Shown here: piece by piece, positions 54,183 to 62,875 of the stretch | How the letters are laid out: each line of letters begins with the position of its first letter | Position numbering within the stretch: the stretch's first letter is position 1 | Source of the DNA: Corynebacterium simulans | GTDB lineage: Bacteria; Actinomycetota; Actinomycetes; Mycobacteriales; Mycobacteriaceae | Assembly: GCF_001586215.1 (NCBI RefSeq) | Contig: NZ_CP014634.1 | Span: forward strand, 1,488,001 to 1,552,000 | Reading direction: 5' to 3' | Length of the DNA stretch: 64,000 nt | Position numbers and translations under genes: made by a program | Notes under the pieces: model-generated | Database searches by the model: none | The model's input: the letters and a program-made list of their open reading frames with translations, nothing else | Told to the model about the DNA's origin: nothing

Positions 54183-54438
54183 ACCTGGCTTGGCTCACTG
54201 TGGTGTGACCGACTTAACTCTTGACGCGTAGACCTGCTGGTTTGGTGTTGGGGTTGGGTATTTTTCCGCACTAAGGGGTGGGGTGTGGGGCGGACGGTAG
54301 TGTGATCTTTTGTGAGCCCGTCTATCCGTACTGTGACGACTGCTTCTGGGGCTACAGCTGTCCAGGTAGTCACGAGCGAACACGTGGGCAATCGGATGTC
54401 GAAATCCGATCTCAAGGCGCGACCAATTTATGCCCGAA
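54183..54438 (+). repeat. direct repeat of the IS1634-type element, right copy, cut by IS copy 3
   Basis: This segment repeats 52557-52811 almost exactly, from the CCTGGCTTGG end through the deletion junction to GCCCGAAC, where IS copy 3 begins. The C-terminal part of the transposase is absent. With the left copy it brackets the hydrolase gene. Confidence 0.8.
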
Positions 54439-54488
54439 CTGAAGCGTCCTGGGTTTAGTTCCTACCTCAGCTAAGGAAGGATTGAACT

Positions 54489-54809
54489 ATGCCTAGAAAG
54501 TATTCCGTTGAGTTCAAGGAGAAGGCGGTCCATCAGATCATCGAAATGGTCCGCCTGGAGTCCTGCTCACTGCAACGTGCCTACACGGAGGTCGGTGAGC
54601 TGCTTGGAGTGTCTCACCATACGTTGCGGGCTTGGTACCGTGACAGCGCTTCAGTACGTGATGACTCTGGCGCTTCAGGCGGCGAAACGATGGAAGAAGA
54701 GCTCAAGCGTTTGCGCCGCGAAAACCGTGAGCTGAAGCGAGCAAACGGGATTCTTAAGACTGCTTCGGCTTTTTTCGCAGCGGAACCAGGCCGACCCACG
54801 ACCAAATGA
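54489..54809 (+). CDS. IS3-family transposase OrfA, copy 3
   Basis: 106 residues, identical to the other copies: HTH plus coiled coil. Confidence 0.88.
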   Translation: MPRKYSVEFKEKAVHQIIEMVRLESCSLQRAYTEVGELLGVSHHTLRAWYRDSASVRDDSGASGGETMEEELKRLRRENRELKRANGILKTASAFFAAEPGRPTTK

Positions 54810-54839
54810 TCTCTTACATCGACGCGTATAAGGATCAGT

Positions 54840-55715
54840 TTGGGGCCCGGGGCCATCTGCCGAGTCCTCAAACAAGCAGATCGTGGATTCATCACTTCAC
54901 GCGGCTACCGCAAAGCCACTACACGTGTTCCCAGTGCAAGGGCCTTAAGCGATAGCCTTCTCATCCCAGAGATACAGCGTGTGCATGCGGAGAATTTCTC
55001 GGTTTACGGTATCCGCAAAATGTGGCACGCGATGAACCGTGAAGGTTTTCATATTGGTCGCGATAAGACTGCACGTCTGATGAAGCTAGCAGGTGTTTGC
55101 GGCCGCAGACGTGGACGAACCCCCGTGACAACGATCAGCCCGAAGGCACCGGATCATCGCCCGGACCTAGTGCAGCGAGACTTTCGTGCACAAGCACCAG
55201 GCCGGCTGTGGGTTGCCGACATTACTTACGTTCGCACCCTGTCAGGATTCGCCTACACCGCGTTTGTCGTGGATGTCTACAGTCGAAAGATTGTTGGTGT
55301 TGCTACACGCTCAACGATGCGCACCGATGCGCTACCCATGGAGGCCTTGGAGCATGCGTTAACGACTGCAGGGCGAATCCATGGAAACCAGCTGATTCAC
55401 CACAGCGATCGGGGCAGCCAGTACGTGTCACTGAAGTATTCCACCGCTCTCGCGGAATCCGGAATCCGGCCGAGTGTGGGAACAGTCGGCGATTCTTATG
55501 ACAATGCTCTAGCTGAGACCGTCAATGGTCTCTACAAGGCGGAACTGATTCATGCCCAAGGTCCGTGGACGTCGGTCGGAGAAGTCGAATTGGCCACCTT
55601 GCGGTGGGTGCATTGGTGGAACACTAAGCGGCTTCACGAAGCATTGGACTACGCCACCCCACAGGAAGTAGAAACCGAGTACTATCTCACCCAGCCCATC
55701 AACACAGGGTCGTAA
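54840..55715 (+). CDS. IS3-family transposase OrfB, copy 3
   Basis: 291 residues from TTG, with one Thr-to-Ala difference (SPKA) from copies 1 and 2. The DDE residues are intact and the same one-base offset near the N-terminus is present. Confidence 0.85.
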   Translation: MGPGAICRVLKQADRGFITSRGYRKATTRVPSARALSDSLLIPEIQRVHAENFSVYGIRKMWHAMNREGFHIGRDKTARLMKLAGVCGRRRGRTPVTTISPKAPDHRPDLVQRDFRAQAPGRLWVADITYVRTLSGFAYTAFVVDVYSRKIVGVATRSTMRTDALPMEALEHALTTAGRIHGNQLIHHSDRGSQYVSLKYSTALAESGIRPSVGTVGDSYDNALAETVNGLYKAELIHAQGPWTSVGEVELATLRWVHWWNTKRLHEALDYATPQEVETEYYLTQPINTGS

Positions 55716-55749
55716 AAGAAGCGGAACTAAACCCAGGACGCTTCAAACT

Positions 55750-56064
55750 TTAGTTTGTCTCGGTGCGGTTTTGCGTATGTTCTCGCGAAAACGTGCACGC
55801 AAGTAAAAGGCCGTCCATGTCAATGATTGTACGGCGTCGCGGTCCCATAGTGTTGACTGCAAAGCCCTGTTCGCGGGTCCGGTCCTCGTTGATCATGGTT
55901 AGGCTGCCGTCGGCGATGGCATTGGAAAGCCGTCGCCACAGGTTATCGCGGACACGACGGGAAACGTTTCCTACATAAACACCGGTATCTACTTCCGAAA
56001 GGAAACGCGAAAGGTAGCCATGCATGTGGTCCGGGAGGCTGGTGGTTGTGATTACAAGAAACAT
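55750..56064 (-). CDS. cas2: CRISPR-associated endoribonuclease Cas2 (type I-E)
   Basis: A 104-residue Cas2e. It starts MFLVITTTSLPDHMHGYLSR and contains VDTGVYVGNVSRRVRDNLW, both typical of the I-E form. With Cas1 it forms the spacer integration complex. It directly follows cas1 (TGA then ATG). Its stop is 4 bp from IS copy 3, so only a few bases of the natural 3' flank remain. Confidence 0.93.
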   Translation of the reverse strand: MFLVITTTSLPDHMHGYLSRFLSEVDTGVYVGNVSRRVRDNLWRRLSNAIADGSLTMINEDRTREQGFAVNTMGPRRRTIIDMDGLLLACTFSREHTQNRTETN

Positions 56065-56997
56065 TCAGCGCCGTCCATATTGTGTATGCCCGGCGACTTC
56101 ATCGCCGCGCCCAGAGACGAGTCGATCGTCATCACGTGAAGGTAAGTGGGGTGTGAGTACCTCTGTGAGAACTTCCAGCATGTCGACGAGTAAGTTCTTT
56201 CGATGGATCTCTCGGCGTAGTTGCTTCCTTAGCGCTGGTAATGGATCTTCCTCATTGGCACAGGCGAAAGCCAGTGGGATTGAGATTGTGGGCTTGTACA
56301 GATCAGCCAGATCAAAGAGCAATGAACGAGCATTACCTCGATGAATGATGCCCAAGGCAGGATTGACACCTATTGCCGCGCACGCAGAAGCGGCGCATCC
56401 ATAGAGCATGGAGTTCGCTAGGTTGAGTCCCTGATTAACTGGGTCATCGTTAGCAGTATTGCGCCGAAAATTCTTGATCCTGTGTTTCTTCGCCTGGGTT
56501 TGATAAGTCTGTTTCATTACGCGGCCTTCAAGTCCGCGCATGATGGAAATGCTCGGAGCATCAGCAATTTCTTCGATGCCTAGTTGCCGCTGGTAGAGCT
56601 TGATTGCAGCCTTTCGCTGGTGGGCTTCATTAGAGACGAGAGCTGCCTGGGCAATTGCCCAACGCGCCGAGGAAGTTAGTGGGGTTGCGTGAGTATAAGC
56701 CGGCACTCCACCACCGCCAGTGAACATGATGGTCGTTCCTGAACGAGTACATGAGGTAGCAGCGGCTGCAGAAATGGAGGTTCCAGGTCCGAGCATAAGA
56801 ACTGCAAGTCCGCCTACAGGGAGTTGGATGCGTTGCTCTAATTCTGAATTGTCAACAACCGAATAGGCCACTACACCAGTACGGTCCTGGCGGATAGCTG
56901 CACGCTCCACATAAGCAAAGCTGACACGGTCTTCCAAGCGGACTTGGTGGTCTGCTGGAATGGTGGAAAACGTAATGGCGTCTTCGGAGTAAGCCAT
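56065..56997 (-). CDS. cas1: CRISPR-associated integrase Cas1 (type I-E)
   Basis: A 310-residue Cas1e. Family segments are DRVSFAYVERAAIRQDRTGV near residue 24, MRGLEGRVMKQTYQ with the metal-binding Glu, and NSMLYGCAASACAAIGVNPA followed by GIIHRGNARSLLFDLADLYK with the catalytic His and Asp. It integrates prespacers at the leader end of the array. The start overlaps the cas3 stop by one base (TAATG). Confidence 0.95.
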   Translation of the reverse strand: MAYSEDAITFSTIPADHQVRLEDRVSFAYVERAAIRQDRTGVVAYSVVDNSELEQRIQLPVGGLAVLMLGPGTSISAAAATSCTRSGTTIMFTGGGGVPAYTHATPLTSSARWAIAQAALVSNEAHQRKAAIKLYQRQLGIEEIADAPSISIMRGLEGRVMKQTYQTQAKKHRIKNFRRNTANDDPVNQGLNLANSMLYGCAASACAAIGVNPALGIIHRGNARSLLFDLADLYKPTISIPLAFACANEEDPLPALRKQLRREIHRKNLLVDMLEVLTEVLTPHLPSRDDDRLVSGRGDEVAGHTQYGRR

Positions 56998-59624
56998 TAG
57001 GAGTGTGCCTTTCCGTAGATGAGTCCAAGGGCTGGATCGTAGTTGTCGGAGAGATCAACGATTCTGAAATACTGCAGTAGGGAAGTCTCCCACGGGTTCG
57101 AGAGAAAACGCGGATCTTCGGGAGGAAAAGAGCCTTGACGTAGGTTGATACTTGAGCGGAGAATACGTTTCAGATCTTCCTGAGTGGGCTTCGTGAGTTC
57201 TAAATCGATACTGGTTATGGCACCCGGAATTGTGCCAGCGTCATCGAGAACGAGAGCACGTACAGTTTCTCCTTCGACGTAACGTGTACGGAGATCCTCG
57301 AGTGCGGTAGTTCCTTCTGTGAGCTTGGTTAGCTCGCTTAGGCGAACGTCTTCTTTTAGAACGGCTTCCAGGTTGCTTTGAATATTCGACGCTGCCATGT
57401 GCTTCCTGGAATCCTGGGCAAAGGCATCAATGTCTTGGTCATCGTTGATATTTGTGAGAGTAATTGATGTTGTGTTGACAAAGTCTTGACACTCGACCGG
57501 GAATTCAATTCTTCCGTTATGAGAATTCAGCCAGCGTTGCGTGCGGTTCAGTAGAGCCTCCATGTAGGGAAGATTCTCACGGTGCTCGTAATTCTGGTGG
57601 GCAACAATATGCAGATGCATGTGGTCACGCCCAGGAAGTCGGTGCTTGCGTTGTGGGTCTCTTCGGCGCCAGACACGACCGGCCCGTTGGATGAGGGAAG
57701 CGGACGGGCATAGGTCGGTGCTGAGTAGATCAAGGTCAATATCCAATGATGCTTCAATGGCTTGTGTACCTACAACACATATCCCTTCACCGTTTCCATG
57801 TGGACCAATCGTGCGAAGTAGCGTATCGGCAGCAGCTTGGCGATGTCCCGCAGTCATCGCAGCGTGTAGAAGCAGGACGTCTTCGCCTGCCTCATTAAGC
57901 CTGCGGGATATCTCTTGTGCCCAGTCAACTCGGTTGCATATGACCCCGATGCGAGCAATCGGATACTCCGCACGCATGCGTCGAACCCAGTTGACATGTG
58001 CGTCTATCTGAGACGGGTTTGCGATGGTGATGTCGTAAGTCAGCGTGTATGGCGTTGAATCCAACGGAGTGGCTGTATAGGAACTGGAGTTGTGGCTGAG
58101 GATCGAGGGAAAATCAATGTTTGTTTCCAGCGGGTACCCGGTGTAGGTACATGCGAGTGAATTGCACTGTTCTTGCGACAACGTGGCGCTGAGAAGGGTA
58201 ACGCGTGCTCGCACGGTACCTAGCCATTGCATCAATGGTTTGAGCAATTGTGCTTGATAAGGATCTAGCGTATGGACCTCATCAATAATTACATGCGCGT
58301 TTGCCAGCGCCAACAGAATGACATGGGTCCATTTCATCGGAAGTGCTGCTTTAAGCGCTTGGTCCACGGTGCCTACCGTGATAGAGGCCAGCATGCGTTC
58401 CATTCCTGAACGCACGAACTCAGCTGGTACGAGTCCGCCGACGTCTTCCAGTGGATTACTGTCGCGGAAGGTGGTGACGGGGCGGGAGTAGAAATCCTCA
58501 ATGGTGGCCATTCCGTGTGCGAGCGCTGCAGTGTTTTGAGTCGAACTAAAGATTCTCTGTACACGCTTCATCAATGCATTCGAGGTCGCCATCGTGGGTA
58601 GTAGGAACAACATGCGTTCTTTACGTTGCGCATGGCGTAGGATAGCGGCTTCAGTCTTACCGGAACCTGTAGCTGACATGATCGTGAATAGACCATCAGG
58701 ATCGGTCATGGCTTCTCGCTGTGCAGGGCGTGGTTCGTAGCCTTGAAGAATTGCTTCTAGCGCGTCTTCAGCGCTGGGCCAATCGGAATAGATACCAAGT
58801 TGTTCTCGAATACGAGCTAGAGCAGGTTCAGCTTGTGTGAGTATCCACTCCTTCGGCTGTGTCAAGTCTAGTTCGGCTGTTTGGCACCGTGCTTGAGACT
58901 GTTTTACCCATTCGTGGGCTGATACCAGGCGGTCGGCCACAACAGTTAGTCCGCTGATCAGAATCATGGCCGACGTTGGAACTTCATCGGGGAACACTGT
59001 TACTCCGCAGGCTTCGCGAAGCGCGTGGTCTAAAACTTTTTGGGCAGTATTCCACCCATTGCTGGCTAGAGCCGTGTTCCACAGTGCCTCTTTTGTACCT
59101 GTGCGATCGCCGCCAAAGTTTGGAGTATCAAACCTTCCATGATGACCCATAGCTGGGATACAGCGCCAGGCTTGAGTTGCTGAAGCATCCACCGTGAGGC
59201 TGCCAAGGAGGTAGGAAGCTGAAGCCTGCTCATGGCGTCTAAATGCGGCGACATCGTGAAGTCCTCGCAAAGCACGTGGTGGGAGCTTAAAACCCAGCTC
59301 TTCGTTTTCCACAATCCGGTTTCTTACAGAAGACCAGATTTTGCGTTCTTCAGGACGCTGCCTCGCATGAGTAAGTAGTTGGCCTTGAAAGAAGGGGTTC
59401 GCTTTGCCGATGTCGTGCGTGCCAACCAGCCACATTACGATTTCACGTGCGTGTGGCCCCAGCTCTTCGCGAAGGTAGCCCTGCAAGCCTGGCCTCAACC
59501 AGTGATCGAAGAGCTGTCCTGCCATGGAAGCGGCATCACACATATGGGCAAGCAAAGGGTAGCTTTCTTCGAGGCTATGTTGTTTGGCCCACACGGAAGA
59601 AAACGTTGAATGGGTGGCAGGCAT
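56997..59624 (-). CDS. cas3: CRISPR-associated helicase/nuclease Cas3 (type I-E)
   Basis: An 875-residue Cas3 with an N-terminal HD nuclease (His27 region LLAHMCDAA; GTHDIGKANPFFQG, His70-Asp71) and SF2 helicase motifs: SATGSGKTEAAIL, IIDEVHTLDPYQ, LLSATLSQ, VGTQAIEASLDIDLDLL and LIQRAGRVWRR. It degrades DNA marked by Cascade. Its position after cas6e and before cas1, rather than at the front of the operon, is a variant I-E order. It begins 7 nt after the cas6e stop. Confidence 0.96.
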   Translation of the reverse strand: MPATHSTFSSVWAKQHSLEESYPLLAHMCDAASMAGQLFDHWLRPGLQGYLREELGPHAREIVMWLVGTHDIGKANPFFQGQLLTHARQRPEERKIWSSVRNRIVENEELGFKLPPRALRGLHDVAAFRRHEQASASYLLGSLTVDASATQAWRCIPAMGHHGRFDTPNFGGDRTGTKEALWNTALASNGWNTAQKVLDHALREACGVTVFPDEVPTSAMILISGLTVVADRLVSAHEWVKQSQARCQTAELDLTQPKEWILTQAEPALARIREQLGIYSDWPSAEDALEAILQGYEPRPAQREAMTDPDGLFTIMSATGSGKTEAAILRHAQRKERMLFLLPTMATSNALMKRVQRIFSSTQNTAALAHGMATIEDFYSRPVTTFRDSNPLEDVGGLVPAEFVRSGMERMLASITVGTVDQALKAALPMKWTHVILLALANAHVIIDEVHTLDPYQAQLLKPLMQWLGTVRARVTLLSATLSQEQCNSLACTYTGYPLETNIDFPSILSHNSSSYTATPLDSTPYTLTYDITIANPSQIDAHVNWVRRMRAEYPIARIGVICNRVDWAQEISRRLNEAGEDVLLLHAAMTAGHRQAAADTLLRTIGPHGNGEGICVVGTQAIEASLDIDLDLLSTDLCPSASLIQRAGRVWRRRDPQRKHRLPGRDHMHLHIVAHQNYEHRENLPYMEALLNRTQRWLNSHNGRIEFPVECQDFVNTTSITLTNINDDQDIDAFAQDSRKHMAASNIQSNLEAVLKEDVRLSELTKLTEGTTALEDLRTRYVEGETVRALVLDDAGTIPGAITSIDLELTKPTQEDLKRILRSSINLRQGSFPPEDPRFLSNPWETSLLQYFRIVDLSDNYDPALGLIYGKAHS

Positions 59625-59631
59625 GGGGTTC

Positions 59632-60315
59632 CTAACTTAGAGCGCGGATAGATAGTAGACCACAGCCGTAAGCCTTTTCTCGGCCGATTCCAGTAGTCAA
59701 AATGGATACGAGTGCTGCGGTGTCGCGTACTACGGCGATGCCATCCACAGCATCTATTTGTAGCGTCATACGCCCCTTTTCAGCCTTAGGATCTTTGAGT
59801 ACAGCGCGCCGGTGGTTGGTAACCTCCACAGCATCTAAGGCGGGAGATAACTTCTGTGCCAGCCAGGGGCCAAATGTGGTTCGTTCCGTATCCTCATGAT
59901 CCAACGGGATGGGCTTAACTTTGTACGAACGCTTACCGGAAGCATTAGTGAATGTCTCGCGACGAATAGCGTTGAGACTAATGCGAAAACTTACTGAAGT
60001 TCCAGTAGGCGGAGCCTGAAGCTCAACTTGCTTAGTCACAATGTCTGGACAGCTCGAGACAGTGGGCTCTGTAGCAGACTGGATAAGAAAATACGGAGCC
60101 TGTCCTGCCGGGGTCTCTAAACGGAAAAGAATTTCTGCAGCGGAACGTGGATTGGCGTCGTCGAATGCAGGGAAAAGACCCATGACTGCGCGATGACGAA
60201 ATGTTGGGCTATTAAGACTTGCGGGACTCACACGGCGAGCACTATTCGCAGCCACACTTAAGAGAGCGTGTGCAGGTGCTTTGGTTAGATACCGAGTGGT
60301 GATCATATTCTTCAT
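59632..60315 (-). CDS. cas6e: crRNA endonuclease Cas6e
   Basis: A 227-residue Cas6e. The conserved C-terminal glycine-rich loop is TTGIGREKAYGCGLLSI, and the N-terminus is followed by HRAVMGLFPAF, which holds the catalytic-type His. It cuts the repeat hairpin to release crRNAs with an 8-nt handle. A 144-bp gap, unusually large for this operon, separates it from cas5 and holds the crRNA-like unit. Confidence 0.93.
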   Translation of the reverse strand: MKNMITTRYLTKAPAHALLSVAANSARRVSPASLNSPTFRHRAVMGLFPAFDDANPRSAAEILFRLETPAGQAPYFLIQSATEPTVSSCPDIVTKQVELQAPPTGTSVSFRISLNAIRRETFTNASGKRSYKVKPIPLDHEDTERTTFGPWLAQKLSPALDAVEVTNHRRAVLKDPKAEKGRMTLQIDAVDGIAVVRDTAALVSILTTGIGREKAYGCGLLSIRALS

Positions 60316-60348
60316 CTTTCGTCGGGAATACGTTAGATTTGTTCAGAG

Positions 60349-60457
60349 TGGCTCTCCGCTGATGCGGAGGTAGTTCATATTTCATTGAATTGGAACCACC
60401 TTCTCCGCGATACGTGGAGGCAAGCGAAGCGGTAGGTCAACAAGGCCTACCGCTTTT
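60349..60457 (+). ncRNA. crRNA-like mini-unit (two degenerate I-E repeats, 20-nt pseudo-spacer, terminator) inside the cas operon
   Basis: On the plus strand, pseudo-repeat 1 (60349-60377) has stem CTCCGC/GCGGAG and handle GTAGTTCA (6 of 8 with GTATTTCC). After a 20-nt pseudo-spacer (60378-60397), pseudo-repeat 2 (60398-60427) has stem CTCCGCG/CGTGGAG with loop ATA. A 10-bp hairpin AAGCGGTAGG/CCTACCGCTT followed by TT ends at 60457, just before the cas5 stop. The unit is antisense to the cas operon. It resembles CreR/CreA-type crRNA-like regulators. No clear promoter is visible. Confidence 0.6.
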
Positions 60458-60459
60458 GG

Positions 60460-61164
60460 CTACCGTTGAATGGTGGAGTGGCGGTGCAGGCTGAGCTCCT
60501 TGATGCCTTTGAGCCAGTCCGTTCGGGTCGCAACAGCGGGAACACTCATGCTCTCTGGGGACACTCCGGAACCGAGCGATGGTTCAAAGATTCGCACAGT
60601 CGCTTTACTCGACGCGTTAGGAGCAAGGGCGGGGATGAGCGACAGCATCTCTGCTGGCCCAGTTCCCAGATAGAACGGGAACGTTGCTGGAAAAGCTTTT
60701 CGACCTAGATAAACAGAGAAGACAGGGCTGGCAAAAGCCTGATCTATCTCCTCCGTGTGGCCTTCCAGAGTGGCACGTACAATGAATTCAGATTCGGCTA
60801 GGTACGTGCGTCGGCTGATAGAAGTCGCACCCACGGCAGGGGTGAACTTAAGCTGCTTCACAGAGGTAGCCTTCATTTGCTGCATGATTGCAAGGCGCCG
60901 TCGGAAAGTAAATTCATCTTCCCTGTCACCGATGGTGTGAAAATCATCAACATATTTTGGAGTCTTATCCTCCCGCAAGGTGAAATGCACGTCATCGATC
61001 CACGTTGGCCACTGCCCTCTTTTCGCACCTAGACTCGCAGCCAGTAGCCCACGGAGCGCGCTGAGCGTAGGGCGAGGCTCAGTACGGACAAAATTTCCCG
61101 ATACAGCCAGACCCGCCCACGACTGGAGGGGTCCCGCAAGACGGATATAGGTGGAACTAGGCAT
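60460..61164 (-). CDS. cas5: Cascade subunit Cas5e
   Basis: A 234-residue Cas5e that caps the 5' end of crRNA. The N-terminus STYIRLAGPLQSWAGLAVSG and then PRPTLSALRGLLAASLGAKR is characteristic; TSISRRTYLAESEFIV and SVYLGRKAFPATFPFYLG also fit. The ATG at 61162-61164 overlaps cas7 by 8 nt. Confidence 0.94.
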   Translation of the reverse strand: MPSSTYIRLAGPLQSWAGLAVSGNFVRTEPRPTLSALRGLLAASLGAKRGQWPTWIDDVHFTLREDKTPKYVDDFHTIGDREDEFTFRRRLAIMQQMKATSVKQLKFTPAVGATSISRRTYLAESEFIVRATLEGHTEEIDQAFASPVFSVYLGRKAFPATFPFYLGTGPAEMLSLIPALAPNASSKATVRIFEPSLGSGVSPESMSVPAVATRTDWLKGIKELSLHRHSTIQR

Positions 61165-62221
61165 CGAGAATCCACTCCACAACCTGGATAATGAAGTCAT
61201 CGAGAGAGACGGGCGAGAGGTGTCCTAGTTTGCCGTCAAGATCCTTGTGCGTGCCGGACAGTACTTCAACAGGGCCAAAGTTGGCAGGGTCAAAGAAACG
61301 AGCTTGTTGGTACTGTTCTGCCAAAGCTTCAATTGAAGGAACGAGAAAACCACCATCGCCCTGTGGAGTAACTGGCTGTTCAAAGTCATATGCGACGCGG
61401 GCACGCTGTTCTTCTGCGAAGACAACAGCTGGGAGCGTGTAAGGTGCGGTACTGTTTTCTTTACCTCGTGGCTGGCCGTAGACGATAGCACGGAGTAGTT
61501 CGCTGAGGTTTTGCGCAGCGTCTTCAGAGTCAAACCCGGTCCAGCTTTCTTTTAGCTGCACTTTGTCAATCGTTACGGTCCGATAGAAGATGCCGCTGGT
61601 GTATTGGCTAACTCCTAGGAACGTCGCTCCGGAGTCATTGTTACGCTCACGGATGTCATCGACCGTGGAGAAATAATCGGTGTCGATGGTAGCGGCATGG
61701 GTAGTAATTGCCGGAGAAACACTGATTGCGGCTTCGGTGTTGCTGGTTGGGGCGTTGGCGAACATACGGCCAAATGCGGCGATTGCCAGGGATCCCGTCT
61801 TAGTGCCGTTAATGAAGCCTGAGTCCTCAGACTCTTGGTTACCAGCGATCTTTGTTGCTGCTGTGAGGAGTTCCTCACCAGACAACCATGTCGAACGGTC
61901 AGATTCTCCCTCAGAAGCCGTTGCTTTGGTCAACGTGCCAATAATCTTCTTGGCTTCCTTTAGTGCAGCTTTCTGATCCAGTTCTGGGTTTAGCTCTACA
62001 GCTTTTGTGACAATCTCATCTGCCAACTTGCCAGATCGGATGGAAATGTTGCCGGAAGCATCTTCGTAGCGCAGGCGGACGCCGCGCTTGATGGACTGCG
62101 AGGAGTGCAGGGCACGGAGAACTCCACCATGCATCGTGCGCTTTGGAACGCCGGTGTCATCGCGATTGAGGTTGGAGAATGGAATGCTGGACAGGATATT
62201 GATAGTGAGGTGACGCGACAT
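61157..62221 (-). CDS. cas7: Cascade backbone subunit Cas7e (Cse4)
   Basis: A 354-residue Cas7e, six copies of which coat the crRNA. The N-terminus LTINILSSIPFSNLNRDDTG and PKRTMHGGVLRALHSSQSIK, the mid-region GSLAIAAFGRMFANAPTSNT, and DSGATFLGVSQYTSGIFYRT are typical. The strong upstream sequence AAAGGATTTTTCCC precedes its ATG, 27 nt after cse2. Confidence 0.95.
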   Translation of the reverse strand: MSRHLTINILSSIPFSNLNRDDTGVPKRTMHGGVLRALHSSQSIKRGVRLRYEDASGNISIRSGKLADEIVTKAVELNPELDQKAALKEAKKIIGTLTKATASEGESDRSTWLSGEELLTAATKIAGNQESEDSGFINGTKTGSLAIAAFGRMFANAPTSNTEAAISVSPAITTHAATIDTDYFSTVDDIRERNNDSGATFLGVSQYTSGIFYRTVTIDKVQLKESWTGFDSEDAAQNLSELLRAIVYGQPRGKENSTAPYTLPAVVFAEEQRARVAYDFEQPVTPQGDGGFLVPSIEALAEQYQQARFFDPANFGPVEVLSGTHKDLDGKLGHLSPVSLDDFIIQVVEWILDA

Positions 62222-62248
62222 GGGAAAAATCCTTTCGAAGGTTGTGGT

Positions 62249-62860
62249 TTAGGAAGAAGCGGAGGTGGAAAAACCGGAGTAGTAGTTCTGGAGCACGCTG
62301 CGGCGAACGCGTTGAGAGCTTTCTGTGAAGCCATTGCCCCATCGGAAGAAAATCCGGAAAAGGTCATACACAGGTAGCGGAGGTGTGTCCTTCGTGTTCC
62401 CTGCTAGTGCGGCGATACGACGAATAGTAGTGATAGCTTCATCCACGTTTTGCGTATGTAATGAGACGAGCCTGCTGGCTACAGCATCCGGATGGCGAGG
62501 ATCTAGCGTTTCTTGTTCTGGAGCCAATTTGCGAGAGATGAGGTTGCACCATTGTCCGAGTGATCGGAAACCCGTTTCTTGGGAATCAATGTGCGGTACC
62601 GCATCGAATTCCGCAACCAGAGCTGCGAGGCGAAGCGCTACTGTGCGGGTGGTGGGGCTGGCATCGGCAGGCAAAAGAGGAAAAATGAATGGATAGGCGT
62701 AGTGCTCCGTAGACTGCGAATTACCGCGGCGAAGGAAAGCACGGGTGCGGCGCCATTCACTGCCGGAATGGGAAGTGGGTTTGTCGTGGTAATTACGCAC
62801 AGATTGAGTCAGCCAGGTCAAAAGTGGCTGCCATTCTGGCGTAGATTGTGTGTGATTCAT
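62249..62860 (-). CDS. cse2: Cascade small subunit Cse2 (CasB)
   Basis: A 203-residue helical, basic protein with family features SEWRRTRAFLRRGNS near residue 34, AYPFIFPLL near 56, and FRSLGQWCNLISRKLAPEQE near 103. Two copies stabilise the R-loop in Cascade. It lies 15 nt after cse1. Confidence 0.93.
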   Translation of the reverse strand: MNHTQSTPEWQPLLTWLTQSVRNYHDKPTSHSGSEWRRTRAFLRRGNSQSTEHYAYPFIFPLLPADASPTTRTVALRLAALVAEFDAVPHIDSQETGFRSLGQWCNLISRKLAPEQETLDPRHPDAVASRLVSLHTQNVDEAITTIRRIAALAGNTKDTPPLPVYDLFRIFFRWGNGFTESSQRVRRSVLQNYYSGFSTSASS

Positions 62861-62875
62861 CCTTTTCCTTAGAAA

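Larger units (their letters stand above)
54440..55745 (+). mobile_element. IS3-family insertion sequence, copy 3 (next to cas2)
   Basis: Same 1306-bp element in the same orientation as copy 2, with a few substitutions (for example SPKAPDHRPDLV instead of SPKTPDHRPDLV). AAC flanks it on both sides (54437-54439, 55746-55748). It ends 4 bp from the cas2 stop codon. Confidence 0.93.

Noticed and set aside
56127..56142. ATCACGTGAAGG in cas1 as parS
   Set aside because: Only the CACGTGAA core matches; flanks do not.
59436..59451. TTTCACGTG-containing site in cas3 as an eighth parS
   Set aside because: The right half is GCGTGTGG, not AAACA; it fails the palindrome.
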